From NCBI RefSeq assembly GCF_014077095.1, contig NZ_JACGVG010000035.1, positions 434,001-498,000 of the forward strand: a stretch of 64,000 nt of DNA, given 5' to 3'. Position numbers and translations under genes: made by a program. The notes under the pieces were generated by a model, which searched no databases, was not told the origin of the DNA, and was given only the letters and a program-made list of their open reading frames with translations. This DNA comes from Colwellia sp. MB02u-6. GTDB lineage: Bacteria; Pseudomonadota; Gammaproteobacteria; Enterobacterales; Alteromonadaceae. This document shows positions 1-12,055 of the stretch, piece by piece. The first letter of the stretch is position 1, and each line of letters begins with the position of its first letter.

Positions 1-58
1 TATTATTTTTGATAAAACAGGTTTGTTAAAAACAATAATTGAAAACACAATCAAATAC

Positions 59-79
59 AAATGATAATTATTATCATTT
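59..79. promoter_or_regulatory. Fur box (perfect palindrome)
   Basis: A 21-bp perfect inverted repeat: left arm AAATGATAAT (59-68), central T at 69, right arm ATTATCATTT (70-79). This is very close to the classical Fur operator built from GATAAT repeats. It lies about 90 bp before a decayed ABC-transporter ATPase gene and could equally control a gene to the left, outside the window. A fur gene is present at 62583-63026. The palindrome is seen directly; Fur binding is inferred. Confidence 0.8.
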
Positions 80-165
80 GAGGGGTGTCTCTGTGCTGGT
101 ATTATTATTTTAAGTGAGCCATTAAAATACAAGCGAGGTTTTATTTGAGGTATGCCAGGCAATAA

Positions 166-467
166 GTTATTCGCGTTGAGAACTTAACCAAGCGTTATAA
201 AGATGCTGTTGCGGTAAACAATATAAACTTTGCGATGCAAAAAGGTCATTGTTTTGGCTTGCTCGGCCCTAAGGGTGTTGGCAAGACTACGGCCATAGAA
301 ATCATGCGAGGCATTATCAAAGTGAGCAATGGCTAGTTTTTTATTATGCTAAGCCCATTGATGAGTCAATATCGCAAAAAATTGGCATTCAATTTCAGCA
401 TCCCCCCTTACAAGACTTTGTTACGATTAAAGAAACCATAACTCTATTTAGTGGCTGGCGTGCGTAA
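166..467 (+). pseudogene. ABC transporter ATP-binding protein, degenerate
   Basis: Translation from about 166 gives VIRVENLTKRY, typical of the N-terminus of ABC-2-type (CcmA-like) ATPases, then a Walker A region GPKGVGKTT. An in-frame TAG at about 310 ends this frame. Homology resumes in a different frame with IGIQFQHPPLQDFVTIKET and ends at TAA 465-467. The Q-loop region is recognisable, but the signature motif, Walker B and C-terminal half are absent, and no start codon is visible. The gene therefore carries a stop, a frameshift and a large deletion and cannot make an ATPase. It sits just downstream of a Fur box, so the ancestral transporter may have been iron-regulated. Confidence 0.8.
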
Positions 468-468
468 A

Positions 469-570
469 ATGATCACCGAAGCGGCAACATTAGCGAATAT
501 CCGTTATCATGTAGCCATTTTGATGCTAATGAACGCGGTCCTTTTAACCTTAGGGGGCTTATTTATTTAG
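469..570 (+). pseudogene. Possible ABC-2 permease C-terminal remnant
   Basis: A short open frame follows immediately after the ATPase remnant. Its product is about 33 residues and ends in a hydrophobic helix (VAILMLMNAVLLTLGGLFI) just before TAG 568-570. Position and hydrophobicity fit the last membrane segment of the permease normally encoded after a CcmA-like ATPase, with the rest deleted. It could instead be a chance ORF; it is too short for firm assignment. Confidence 0.35.
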
Positions 571-643
571 CTGGAATACTGTGCGCTAGTTAATTGAAGG
601 TTAACGGCCGATTTTAACGCAAGACTGAGGGTACTATAACGTT

Positions 644-1090
644 ATGTTGTTAAAGATAGTGGGAATATTTTTTGTGGCATTAGCCTTTATTGGTGCTTTT
701 TTACCTTTATTGCCCACCACACCTTTTTTATTAGTTGCCGCGGCCTGTTTTGCTAAGTCGTCGCCGCGATTGTATAACATGCTATTAGCCAATAAAGTGT
801 TTGGGCCAATGATTTATCATTGGCAGCAATCTCGTTGCATTCCCAAACGCGCAAAAATGCTAGCTTTAAGTTCAATGGTTGTTGCTGTTTTGTGGTCGGG
901 TTATATTTTGCCTACGGTTTGGTTAAAGGTGTTAGTGGTTGCCTTGGTTGTTTGGCCATTTGTTTTTCTTTGGCGTTTACCTATTTCTAATAGCCATCAG
1001 CAAATGCCATTAACAAACCATAGACCAGTAGGTAAATCGCCTGAAAAATCTAGTCCTGAAAAAGTAACCAAGAGCTCAGGGGGAAAGTAA
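644..1090 (+). CDS. DUF454 (YbaN-like) inner-membrane protein
   Basis: The product is 148 residues and resembles the YbaN/DUF454 family of small inner-membrane proteins of unknown function. The N-terminus carries the family's hydrophobic segment, with FLPLLPTTPFLL followed by a Cys/Ala-rich stretch and the SSPRLYNMLL region, then a basic loop and two further membrane segments (about 72-110). The C-terminal 35 residues are hydrophilic, rich in Ser, Pro and Lys, and look disordered. The ATG at 644 begins the conserved hydrophobic start. It lies downstream of the decayed ABC operon and Fur box, but about 565 bp from the box, so iron control is only a possibility. Confidence 0.85.
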   Translation: MLLKIVGIFFVALAFIGAFLPLLPTTPFLLVAAACFAKSSPRLYNMLLANKVFGPMIYHWQQSRCIPKRAKMLALSSMVVAVLWSGYILPTVWLKVLVVALVVWPFVFLWRLPISNSHQQMPLTNHRPVGKSPEKSSPEKVTKSSGGK

Positions 1091-1115
1091 ATATTGAATA
1101 TTGTAGGTTAAAGCA

Positions 1116-1694
1116 CTAGGCCAGTGCTTTAACCACCAACTGGGCTAAATGGGGCGGTAAGGTTAAGCTTAAGGCAATTTCTTGGCCTTGCGTTGACATT
1201 TTTCGCCAAGTCAGCTGTAAAATACGAATGATTTTTTCTTCTTTATGTTTAGCGGCTAAGGCATCAAAGTAGTATTGTAAAAACACTAAGCAGGCTACGT
1301 CTTCTAAGGTTTGGCTTTCACTGTTTGATTTTAAGTTTTCTTTACGAATAATCGCCGCGCTAGTTTCAGCGGCGTCTTCACTATAGCCATGCTCAAGCAT
1401 TAGGGCTTTAGCGGTAGCCGCATGAAAAATGCCTAATTCTTTACGCCAGGTTAAATAACCTTTTTTGCCAATTGCGAAGTTGACACGTTTTAAATGCCAG
1501 CGTTTTACGTGCTGTGCACGAACCGCAACCTGTAAATTTTCACTTGCATCTGGCCAATGCTTCTCAAGACAAGTTGTCATGTATTGACCGTACAAAAGCT
1601 CTTTAGGTTGGCTAATGCCATCAACAATCGTGGTGTTGGTATCGGCTTTATTTATAGTGTCGATAGCATCTAATACTTTTTGTAGTTGAGTCAT
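1116..1694 (-). CDS. DUF4202 family protein
   Basis: The 192-residue product matches the DUF4202 pattern: an N-terminal helix, PKELLYGQYMTTCLEKHWP, the RAQHVKRWHLKR segment, GYLTWRKELGIFHA, and a C-terminal QTLEDVACLVFLQYYF followed by LTWRKMSTQG. The conserved His, Trp and Asp residues suggest a helical, HD-like fold, but no biochemical function is established as far as I know. It is convergent with the DUF454 gene (25-bp gap) and divergent from pyrG. Length is normal for the family and the gene looks intact. Confidence 0.85.
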   Translation of the reverse strand: MTQLQKVLDAIDTINKADTNTTIVDGISQPKELLYGQYMTTCLEKHWPDASENLQVAVRAQHVKRWHLKRVNFAIGKKGYLTWRKELGIFHAATAKALMLEHGYSEDAAETSAAIIRKENLKSNSESQTLEDVACLVFLQYYFDALAAKHKEEKIIRILQLTWRKMSTQGQEIALSLTLPPHLAQLVVKALA

Positions 1695-1905
1695 AATGAT
1701 TAATTTTTATTTTTTGCAAAGGAAAACACCAGTTTACCCCGTTTTTTAATATATACAATCATGCTTTAAGACAAATATTGAGCATTTAAATGAAATTTTG
1801 TGCAACTAGATGCCTTGATCATATTGTTGTGTACACAGCTTTTCAGTATAATGTTTTCCCGTCCTACTAAATTTATTTTTTTAACCAAACATTAAATAAA
1901 TTTAG

Positions 1906-3579
<1,674 letters not shown>

Positions 3580-3591
3580 ACCAAACTGATG

Positions 3592-3622
3592 AAAACCGTA
3601 GCTTATTGCTGCGGTTTTTTTT
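3592..3622 (+). terminator. Rho-independent terminator after pyrG
   Basis: Stem ACCGTAGC / GCTGCGGT (one G-U pair), loop TTATT, followed by a run of T's at 3613-3622. It lies 15 bp past the pyrG stop. The eno gene starts 70 bp downstream, so eno probably has its own promoter or relies on read-through. Confidence 0.85.
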
Positions 3623-3676
3623 AAGCAATTTTAACCTTTAATTTAACGTTTATAACCGGCCTAGCTTAGCTAGTAA

Positions 3677-4990
<1,314 letters not shown>

Positions 4991-5094
4991 TCATAAGTTT
5001 TTGTGTGATGACATTAGGCTTTCGTTTATCAGTTGGCTTACCTTACGTATGGTAGTAATATCATGCAGTTAATTTAAACGTTATTGAATATTAT

Positions 5095-5122
5095 AAAAAC
5101 CACTCATACGAGTGGTTTTTTT
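5095..5122 (+). terminator. Rho-independent terminator after eno
   Basis: Perfect stem ACCACTC / GAGTGGT with loop ATAC, preceded by A's and followed by seven T's. It lies about 105 bp past the eno stop. Confidence 0.9.
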
Positions 5123-5541
5123 GTGATAATAAGAGCTTAAGCTGACTAATTAATTATGGCACGACTTACCTTGCCGCCACTGACAGTGTTCGAATATAGC
5201 GCCTTTACTGAATATTATACTTGTGAATAAGTCGTCGATTGGACTATATCTTGCGTGTATTTTATTTTAAGCCATAGGACTAAACTATGAAAAAATCCGC
5301 CCTTATTATTTTGATTAATAAAGGTATGGATAATAATGCCGCGATAGCGATGAAAAAAATAGCTAATAAACTGGTCACAATGCAATAGTTAGCAAATTAA
5401 CAGGGTTACAAAGCGCACACTTGAGCTTTTTTCGCACAGCGTGTTAAATACTATGCTTAATGTTTGTTATCGCGACAAAAGTTGAGCTAACCTCCCTTAA
5501 TATGATGCAGCCAGCAGCTTTAAGTCGCTGGGTTATCGCAA
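5123..5541. other. Intergenic region between eno and upp
   Basis: About 420 bp with no convincing gene. The only frame of note is ATG 5287 to TAG 5388 on the plus strand (33 residues, starting MKKSALIILINKG). It has no clear ribosome site and I do not recognise it. No strong terminator for upp was found here. Confidence 0.5.
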
Positions 5542-6168
5542 CTACTTAGTGCCAAAAATCTTATCACCAGCATCACCTAAACCCGGCAATATATAGCCTG
5601 CGTTATCTAAGCAGTCATCAACAGCGGCGGTATAAAGCTCAACATCAGGGTGTGCTTTTTTTAACGCGGCTATACCTTCTGGCGCAGCTACTAAAACTAG
5701 GGCTTTGATATGGTTTGAACCACGCTCTTTCAATAAGTCGATTGTGGCTATCATAGAACCGCCTGTAGCTAGCATGGGATCAATCACTAGGGCCAGACGT
5801 TCTTCAATTTTCCCCGCTAATTTTTCAAAATAAAACACTGGCTCTAGTGTTTCTTCGTTACGATACATACCAACAACAGAGATTCGGGCGCTAGGAATAA
5901 GCTCTAAAACGCCGTCCATCATGCCTAAACCCGCACGCAGAATAGGGACCACGGTGACTTTTTTACCTTTAATTTGTTCTACTTGAATTTCACCATTCCA
6001 ACTATTGATGGTTTTAGCTTCTACTTCAAGGTGCTTAGTGGCTTCATAGGTTAATAGACAGCCAACTTCCGAGGCAAGTTCGCGAAAACGTTTGGTACTT
6101 ATATCAGCTTCACGCATTATGCCGATTTTGTGTTTAATTAGGGGATGCTTTACTTCAATCACGCTCAT
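5542..6168 (-). CDS. upp: Uracil phosphoribosyltransferase
   Basis: UPRT converts uracil and PRPP to UMP in pyrimidine salvage. The 208-residue protein is of normal length and carries the family marks: [12 protein letters not shown] near the start, [13 protein letters not shown], the PRPP-binding loop [12 protein letters not shown] and the C-terminal uracil-binding region [17 protein letters not shown]. The ATG has a purine-rich ribosome site (GGAG) just upstream on the minus strand. The neighbouring uracil permease gene often found with upp is not present here. Confidence 0.97.
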   Translation of the reverse strand: MSVIEVKHPLIKHKIGIMREADISTKRFRELASEVGCLLTYEATKHLEVEAKTINSWNGEIQVEQIKGKKVTVVPILRAGLGMMDGVLELIPSARISVVGMYRNEETLEPVFYFEKLAGKIEERLALVIDPMLATGGSMIATIDLLKERGSNHIKALVLVAAPEGIAALKKAHPDVELYTAAVDDCLDNAGYILPGLGDAGDKIFGTK

Positions 6169-6407
6169 TATTTACTCCAAAAATTGCTAGGAAACTATTT
6201 TTTATATTATACTCAAACCAGTGGTAAATACTCGTTTGGGCTAAAATTTTAAGTAATGTTAGCGCATATTTTTTAACTGCGGTGTACATTGTTAAAAAAC
6301 ACTGTTAAAAATAATAGCCCAGTATAAATTGTTATTACTAGTTATTTTATAGGTAAAACAATGCGCAGATCAGTTTTAGCTATTTTATCTTTACACAACA
6401 ATCAAGT

Positions 6408-7190
6408 ATGCTTAAATTATCAGCGTTAATTAAAGTAGTCATTAAATTCATGGTCACTCAATCATTATTATGGCAATCACAGCAGCAGTCATCAGACTTT
6501 GCTGAGCTGTGTAATGCCCTTTATGAACGAGAGTTAATTACTTTAGCCCGCAATGAATGCTTAGTGCTAGCAAGTTTACAAGGCAGAATTAAAAGCTTAC
6601 CTCATTATGTTAAACGCACGGCATTCGCGTTATTAAATGCACAAACACCACTGGCATTAGATATTCAAAATGCCAGTTGGTCAGCTAAGCAAGTAGCTAC
6701 GTCACCTGAAATAAGCCAATTGTCGGCTTATGATGAAACTGTTATTACTTGGTATAAGAGACAAGAGTTAGTGCATGGTTTAGTGGTGCCTATCGCGTTA
6801 AATGGCTATATTGTACTCGATTGTATCGACCGAATTGATTTAGAAAAACAGAGATTTCGAACCAACGTTCATGGCTGGTTTTATTTCACAGATAACGAAA
6901 CCGTCAGCGGTGCAGGTAACAGGCGAAAAAATGAGGGTGACAGAGCAAGTGAGTTAGACATTGAAGCTGAGAGGAGAGCAGATAATGAGTCAGAGAGCGA
7001 AGTAACTCGTCAGAAAGTGAATTTACTTAAGCCAACGAAAAAAGTAATGAGCGCAGCGTGCGCTGGGCATCGTTGGAAAGATGGTCAAAAATTGCAGCCA
7101 ATTATGCCTTCATTGCGAGAATTGTTATTATCTTGCACCATTAATTGGCGCAATTTCAAACAACCTAGGGTAAATTTGCCAGACAATTGA
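6408..7190 (+). CDS. Hypothetical protein upstream of ftsB
   Basis: I do not recognise this 260-residue protein. The N-terminal two thirds look folded, with helical segments (SSDFAELCNALYERELITLARN) and a mixed stretch ending VHGWFYFTDNE near 160. Residues about 165-205 are charged and low in complexity, and the C-terminal part contains SAACAGHRWKDGQ. No signal peptide or convincing membrane helix is visible. The start is uncertain: neither ATG 6408 nor the in-frame ATG 6450 has a good ribosome site. It ends about 90 bp before the ftsB start and shares its direction, so it may lead that operon. Confidence 0.6.
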   Translation: MLKLSALIKVVIKFMVTQSLLWQSQQQSSDFAELCNALYERELITLARNECLVLASLQGRIKSLPHYVKRTAFALLNAQTPLALDIQNASWSAKQVATSPEISQLSAYDETVITWYKRQELVHGLVVPIALNGYIVLDCIDRIDLEKQRFRTNVHGWFYFTDNETVSGAGNRRKNEGDRASELDIEAERRADNESESEVTRQKVNLLKPTKKVMSAACAGHRWKDGQKLQPIMPSLRELLLSCTINWRNFKQPRVNLPDN

Positions 7191-7280
7191 TTTTAAATCT
7201 TGTTGGGTGTTTACAGCAGACGGTACGTATTTATAATAGCGTATCAATATTATCTTTTCGATATCGACTTTAGATACATT

Positions 7281-7586
7281 ATGCGGCTGATCACGGCAGT
7301 TTTACTACTTTTTCTGGTACTTTTGCAATACCGACTTTGGTTTGGTAAAAACAGTGTGCCTGATTATCTAGTACTAGAAGAAGAAGTTACTCGCCAGCTC
7401 GCCAATAACAACAAGCTAAAACAACGTAACAAATTACTTTATGCTGATACTGACGATTTAAAATCTGGTACAGAAGCTATTGAGGAACGTGCTCGCCATG
7501 AATTAGGTCTGATCAAACAGGGTGAGACATTTTTCCGCGTCATTCCTAATGATGAAGATGCCGACAAGAAGGAACGATTGAGATAA
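7281..7586 (+). CDS. ftsB: Cell division protein FtsB
   Basis: FtsB is a bitopic membrane protein that forms the FtsQLB divisome complex. From ATG 7281 the product is 101 residues: a short cytoplasmic start, one membrane helix (LITAVLLLFLVLLQYRLWFG), then a periplasmic coiled coil (LEEEVTRQLANNNKLKQRN) and the conserved ending EERARHELGLIKQGETFFRV. A longer in-frame extension to TTG 7200 would put 27 unusual residues before the membrane helix, so 7281 is preferred. The stop overlaps the ispD start by one base (TAATG), indicating translational coupling, as in E. coli ftsB–ispD. Confidence 0.95.
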   Translation: MRLITAVLLLFLVLLQYRLWFGKNSVPDYLVLEEEVTRQLANNNKLKQRNKLLYADTDDLKSGTEAIEERARHELGLIKQGETFFRVIPNDEDADKKERLR

Positions 7587-8314
7587 TGAGTAACTTATTA
7601 GGGCATTTTACGGTTGTAGTGCCCGCTGCAGGTGTTGGAAAACGCATGCGTTCGTCTTGTCCAAAACAATATTTAACCATTGAAAACATAACTATTTTAG
7701 AACATACCGTTCAGCGTTTACTCAGCCACGAGGCAATTTCTCATGTCATTATTGCCCTAGGTGAAAACGATGAATATTTTCCTAATACCCGCTTAGTTAA
7801 TCATAAAAATATTAGCTGTGTTGTTGGTGGAAAAGAGCGTGTTGATTCGGTACTTGCCGGTTTAAAACATTTACATGCTGGTCAAGAACAATGGGTGTTG
7901 GTGCATGATGCCGCAAGACCTTGTGTTCGCCATGAAGATTTAACCCGCTTAATTAACTACTGTCTTGAAAACGATCATGGCGGCCTATTAGCAAGCCCTG
8001 TTCGCGATACCATGAAGCAAGCGAATATCGAGCAATTAGTAGTAAGCACCTTGGATCGTAGTCAAATGTGGCATGCGCTGACGCCACAAATGTATAAAAC
8101 GTTTGAACTAACCGCTGCTATTACCGAGGCTTTAGCAAAAGGGATCAGTATTACCGATGAATCATCAGCGATGGAAGCATCGGGTTTTGCAAGCGGTTTA
8201 GTCAATGGCAGCAACGACAATATAAAAATTACCCAGCCAGAAGATTTGTTTTTAGCTGAATTTATTCTTAACCAACAAAATAATAATTTACAATCAGAGG
8301 TAGTATGCGAATAG
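7586..8314 (+). CDS. ispD: 2-C-methyl-D-erythritol 4-phosphate cytidylyltransferase
   Basis: IspD couples MEP to CTP, the third step of the non-mevalonate isoprenoid pathway. The 242-residue product shows the nucleotidyltransferase loop PAAGVGKRM at the start, the VHDAARPC motif and the [11 protein letters not shown] segment typical of IspD. It overlaps ftsB by one base and the ispF part of the next ORF by ten bases, so the genes are tightly coupled. The gene is complete and of normal length. Confidence 0.97.
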   Translation: MSNLLGHFTVVVPAAGVGKRMRSSCPKQYLTIENITILEHTVQRLLSHEAISHVIIALGENDEYFPNTRLVNHKNISCVVGGKERVDSVLAGLKHLHAGQEQWVLVHDAARPCVRHEDLTRLINYCLENDHGGLLASPVRDTMKQANIEQLVVSTLDRSQMWHALTPQMYKTFELTAAITEALAKGISITDESSAMEASGFASGLVNGSNDNIKITQPEDLFLAEFILNQQNNNLQSEVVCE

Positions 8315-10029
8315 GTCACGGGTTTGATGTTCATCAATTTGGTGGTGCAGGGCCATTAGTTTTAGGGGGTGTTGTTATTCCTTATGAATTTGGTTTTATT
8401 GCTCACTCTGATGGTGATGTGGCTATTCATGCCTTATGTGATGCGATTTTAGGGGCATTATGTTTAGCCGATATTGGTAACCATTTTCCTGACACGGATG
8501 ACCAATACGAGAATATATCGAGTCGTATTTTATTGCGCCATGTGGTTGGTTTAATGCAAGGAAAAGGCTACGGCTTAGGTAATGCCGACATTACTGTTTG
8601 TGCGCAAGCACCAAAAATAGCACCGCACCTTTTAGCCATGCGTGAATGTTTAGCACAAGATTTACAAGCAGATATCGAACAAGTCAATGTCAAAGCAACC
8701 ACCACTGAAAAGTTAGGCTATGTGGGTCGCAAAGAAGGTATTAGCGTGCATGCCGTTGTACTATTGATAAAAACTGAACCTAACAGTAAGTTAAATACAA
8801 TTGCAGAGCCGATTAAGCAAGCCGAAATAAAAGTACTAAAGCCCGCTGTTCAAAGTGAATTAAAAGCACTAAAGTCAGTCGTTCAAAGCGATAAGCCAGT
8901 AGCTAAGCCAAGCCAATCTCCCTTACCTGAATTTTCCTATTTATATGGTAAACCAAAATCGACCGGCTTGTTGCGTCGGCATAGATCAGACTTTAAAGTT
9001 TTTGAAAAAATACCCTTTGAACCTTGTGGTCAAGGCGAACATCTTTTTATTCATATTCGAAAAACTGGCGCCAATACCGCTTTTGTTGCCAAGCAATTAG
9101 CGCAATATTTTTCCGTGAAAGAATCGTTAGTTTCCTATGCCGGTTTAAAAGATCGTTTTGCGGTAACTGAGCAATGGTTTGGTGTGCATGTTCCCGGTAA
9201 GCAAAGTTATGATTTAAGTGACGTAAACATCGAAGGTGTCGAAGTTTTATCCTATAAACGCCATAACAAAAAATTACGTATTGGCGGTTTAGACGGTAAT
9301 CGTTTTGAAATCACCTTACGTGACGTGACTGAAATTGACGAGCTAATAAGACGTTGGCAGGTAGTGACTAATTTTGGCGTACCAAACTATTTTGGTGAAC
9401 AACGTTTTGGTATCAATGGCGGTAATATTGAAAAAGCCTTAGGTTTATTCTCTGGTAAAAAAGTTCAAGACAAGAAAAAACGTGGTATGTATTTATCGGC
9501 TGCACGCTCATTGATTTTTAACCAAATGGTTGGCCAACGTATCGAGCAACAAACATTCGACAGCTTAATTAATGGTGACGTCTTGATGTTAGCGGGAACA
9601 CAGTCGGTATTTCTCGCTGATGTTATTGATGAAAGTCTGCAAACACGATTAGTTGAACATGACTTAGATATTACTGCATCTATGTGGGGAGCGGGCGAAT
9701 TAATGACCACCGGCGATGCGCGTGCATTTGAGCAAAGCATTGCCGATGGCCAGCTAGCATTTTGCGAAGGTTTACCGCGTTTTGGATTGAAGCAAGAACG
9801 TCGACGTATTCGCTTAACGATTAAAGACACTAACATTAGTGTAGAGAACGATGTTGTAACCTTGTCATTTTTCTTGCCATCAGGTGCTTATGCCACCACC
9901 ATTATGCGTGAGTTAATCGACTATAAAGATATGACCGAGCGGGTTGATGTTAGTGCAGCCAGGCACACAGCCACTGCAACTAACACCCAGACTAGCGCAG
10001 TAGATAACAACAAGGAGTTAAAAAGCTAA
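8305..10029 (+). CDS. ispF-truD: IspF–TruD fusion: MEcPP synthase and tRNA pseudouridine-13 synthase
   Basis: One uninterrupted 574-residue frame covers two enzymes that are normally separate. Residues 1-157 are IspF (makes MEcPP in the MEP pathway): metal ligands Asp8 and His10 (GHGFDVH), His42, and the ending [13 protein letters not shown]. Residues about 208-550 are TruD (pseudouridine at tRNA position 13): [19 protein letters not shown], the catalytic motif [13 protein letters not shown] with Asp283, [11 protein letters not shown] and [15 protein letters not shown]. The join, about 158-207, is Lys/Ala/Val/Ser-rich with two similar copies ([22 protein letters not shown]). No in-frame ATG or GTG exists in the linker, so a separate TruD start is unlikely. 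The C-terminal 25 residues are low-complexity Thr/Ala/Asn. surE starts one base after the stop. Confidence 0.93.
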   Translation: MRIGHGFDVHQFGGAGPLVLGGVVIPYEFGFIAHSDGDVAIHALCDAILGALCLADIGNHFPDTDDQYENISSRILLRHVVGLMQGKGYGLGNADITVCAQAPKIAPHLLAMRECLAQDLQADIEQVNVKATTTEKLGYVGRKEGISVHAVVLLIKTEPNSKLNTIAEPIKQAEIKVLKPAVQSELKALKSVVQSDKPVAKPSQSPLPEFSYLYGKPKSTGLLRRHRSDFKVFEKIPFEPCGQGEHLFIHIRKTGANTAFVAKQLAQYFSVKESLVSYAGLKDRFAVTEQWFGVHVPGKQSYDLSDVNIEGVEVLSYKRHNKKLRIGGLDGNRFEITLRDVTEIDELIRRWQVVTNFGVPNYFGEQRFGINGGNIEKALGLFSGKKVQDKKKRGMYLSAARSLIFNQMVGQRIEQQTFDSLINGDVLMLAGTQSVFLADVIDESLQTRLVEHDLDITASMWGAGELMTTGDARAFEQSIADGQLAFCEGLPRFGLKQERRRIRLTIKDTNISVENDVVTLSFFLPSGAYATTIMRELIDYKDMTERVDVSAARHTATATNTQTSAVDNNKELKS

Positions 10030-10030
10030 C

Positions 10031-10783
10031 ATGAGAATATTACTGAGTAATGATGACGGTGTTCATGCTGATGGCATTAAAGTGCTTTTTGATGAATTAG
10101 CCAAAATATTTGATGTAACCGTAGTTGCGCCAGACAGAAATTGCAGTGGCGCAAGCAATTCGTTAACACTATTGAATCCATTACGAGCGCAATCGTTAGA
10201 AAATGGCTTTATTTCTGTCAATGGTACACCTACTGATGCCGTGCATTTAGGTGCAGCCCAATTAATGCAGCCAAAACCTGATTTAGTGGTGGCGGGTATT
10301 AATCACGGTGCTAATTTAGGTGACGATACCATTTATTCTGGCACGGTAGCGGCAGCAACAGAAGGGCGTCATTTAGGTATGCCTGCAATAGCGGTATCGC
10401 TAGTATCTTCAGATCCCAAAAATTTTCAAACTGCCGCCATTGTTACCGCCAAGTTTATTGAGCGTTTGCAGTTGCACCCGCTGCCAAGTGATCAAATTAT
10501 TAATATTAATGTGCCTGATGTGCCGCTAGATCAATTAAAAGGTATTCAAGTCACACGTTTAGGTAACCGCCATAAAGCGGAAACTATGAAAAAGGTGCAA
10601 GACCCATGGCAACGAGATATTTATTGGTATGGCCCATTAGGAAAAGAACTTGATGCTGGCGTGGGTACTGATTTTCATGCCATAGCTAATGGTTATGCAT
10701 CAATTACCCCGTTAACCATAGATATGACTGCTTATAAAAGTCTGGCAAAAATGACCGAATGGATTAATGAACTTTCACTATGA
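10031..10783 (+). CDS. surE: 5'/3'-nucleotidase SurE
   Basis: SurE is a metal-dependent survival protein that removes phosphate from nucleoside monophosphates in stationary phase. The 250-residue product begins [10 protein letters not shown] with the metal-binding Asp pair, followed by [27 protein letters not shown] and [20 protein letters not shown], all hallmarks of the family. It starts one base after the fused ispF–truD gene and overlaps pcm by four bases (ATGA), so it lies in the same operon. Confidence 0.97.
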   Translation: MRILLSNDDGVHADGIKVLFDELAKIFDVTVVAPDRNCSGASNSLTLLNPLRAQSLENGFISVNGTPTDAVHLGAAQLMQPKPDLVVAGINHGANLGDDTIYSGTVAAATEGRHLGMPAIAVSLVSSDPKNFQTAAIVTAKFIERLQLHPLPSDQIININVPDVPLDQLKGIQVTRLGNRHKAETMKKVQDPWQRDIYWYGPLGKELDAGVGTDFHAIANGYASITPLTIDMTAYKSLAKMTEWINELSL

Positions 10784-11457
10784 GACCAATTAATATCAAT
10801 ACCAGAGTAGGCAATAATATTGGTGGCAAGTCGAGTCGAAGTGGCGAATTATTGGCGCAAAAATTATTGGCTGAAGGCATCAAAAATCAACAAGTATTAC
10901 AGGCTATTGCCCGTTCGCCTCGGCATATTTTTGTACCTGAAATTCTAGCGCATAAAGCCTATGACAATACGGCCTTACCGATTGGCCAAGGGCAAACCAT
11001 ATCACAACCCTATATTGTGGCAAAAATGTCAGAGCTGCTTCTTGCTGATGGCGTGCCAGACAGCATTCTAGAAATAGGCACGGGCTCTGGCTATCAAACC
11101 TCAATATTGGCGCAGTTATCAGCCAAAGTGTTTACTGTTGAACGTATTAAGTCGTTGCAATGGCAAGCAAAAAGAAGATTACGCACGATGGATTTACATA
11201 ATGTGGCAATGAAACATGGTGACGGTTGGCAAGGTTGGCACAGCAAAGCTCCGTTTCAAGCCATTATAGTTACGGCTGCACCCAAAGAGGTGCCAGTGGC
11301 ATTATTAGCACAGCTCGCTGATGGCGGTCGCTTGATCATTCCTGTTGGTGAACAAAACCAAGTTTTAAAATTAATTACTCGTCATGGTGATGAATACAAA
11401 GAGCAGCAAATTGAAGCTGTTCGTTTTGTTCCTCTTGTACCTGGCGCTTTAGGATAA
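10780..11457 (+). CDS. pcm: Protein-L-isoaspartate O-methyltransferase
   Basis: Pcm repairs damaged aspartyl residues using S-adenosylmethionine. The 225-residue protein has [20 protein letters not shown], the SAM-binding loop [16 protein letters not shown] and the C-terminal FVPLVPG, all conserved in the family. The ATG overlaps the surE stop by four bases. The surE–pcm pairing just upstream of nlpD–rpoS is the classical gammaproteobacterial arrangement and fits a stationary-phase role. Confidence 0.97.
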   Translation: MRPININTRVGNNIGGKSSRSGELLAQKLLAEGIKNQQVLQAIARSPRHIFVPEILAHKAYDNTALPIGQGQTISQPYIVAKMSELLLADGVPDSILEIGTGSGYQTSILAQLSAKVFTVERIKSLQWQAKRRLRTMDLHNVAMKHGDGWQGWHSKAPFQAIIVTAAPKEVPVALLAQLADGGRLIIPVGEQNQVLKLITRHGDEYKEQQIEAVRFVPLVPGALG

Positions 11458-11460
11458 TTT

Positions 11461-12039
11461 GTGAAAATATTTTCTGCATTATACGAATGGACACTTAAGT
11501 GGGCTGAGCATAAGTTTGCCCCTAGAATTTTAGCAATACTGACTTTTGCTGAGTCGGTTTTTTTCCCCATTCCACCTGACGTTTTATTAGCTCCTATGGT
11601 ACTGGCACAGCGCGATAAAGCCTGGCGTTTTGCCACAATAACTACCGTTGCTTCAGTGCTCGGCGGAATGGTAGGTTACGGCTTAGGTTATTTGATGTTT
11701 GAACCTTGGATCCAACCCTTAATTACTGAGTTTGGTTATCAGGCGCGCTTTGATAAAGCCATGTTATGGTTTAGTGAATGGGGTGTATGGGTGGTATTTA
11801 TTGCTGGCTTTTCTCCTATCCCTTATAAGTTATTTACCGTGAGTGCTGGCTTTTTAAATATGGCATTTTTACCCTTCTTATTAGCGTCATCGATTGGTCG
11901 CGGCATGCGATTTTTCCTGGTCGCAGGTGTTATTCGTTGGGGCGGGGCACCGATGGAACAAAAAATTAGACAATGGGTTGATGTCTTAGGTTGGCTAGTT
12001 GTTAGCGCTATTATTATTACCTATATTGCTACACGATAA
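11461..12039 (+). CDS. yqaA: YqaA family (DedA-like) membrane protein
   Basis: The 192-residue product is an inner-membrane protein of the SNARE-associated/DedA superfamily, YqaA branch. Such proteins are thought to act in lipid handling or membrane homeostasis. Marks are FAESVFFPIPPDVLLAPMVLA, the Gly-rich helix VLGGMVGYGLGYLMF and the GFSPIPYKLFTVSAGF re-entrant motif. Start codon is GTG 11461, three bases after the pcm stop. It lies between pcm and nlpD in the operon, as in several other marine gammaproteobacteria. Confidence 0.9.
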   Translation: MKIFSALYEWTLKWAEHKFAPRILAILTFAESVFFPIPPDVLLAPMVLAQRDKAWRFATITTVASVLGGMVGYGLGYLMFEPWIQPLITEFGYQARFDKAMLWFSEWGVWVVFIAGFSPIPYKLFTVSAGFLNMAFLPFLLASSIGRGMRFFLVAGVIRWGGAPMEQKIRQWVDVLGWLVVSAIIITYIATR

Positions 12040-12055
12040 GGACGTTATTTTTGCT

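Noticed and set aside
5287-5388. 33-residue ORF between eno and upp
   Set aside because: No ribosome site, no recognisable sequence; reported only as part of the intergenic note.
8764-8950. Separate start for TruD within the fused gene
   Set aside because: No in-frame ATG or GTG in the linker and no ribosome site; the only in-frame rare start, TTG near 8764, lies at the end of IspF.
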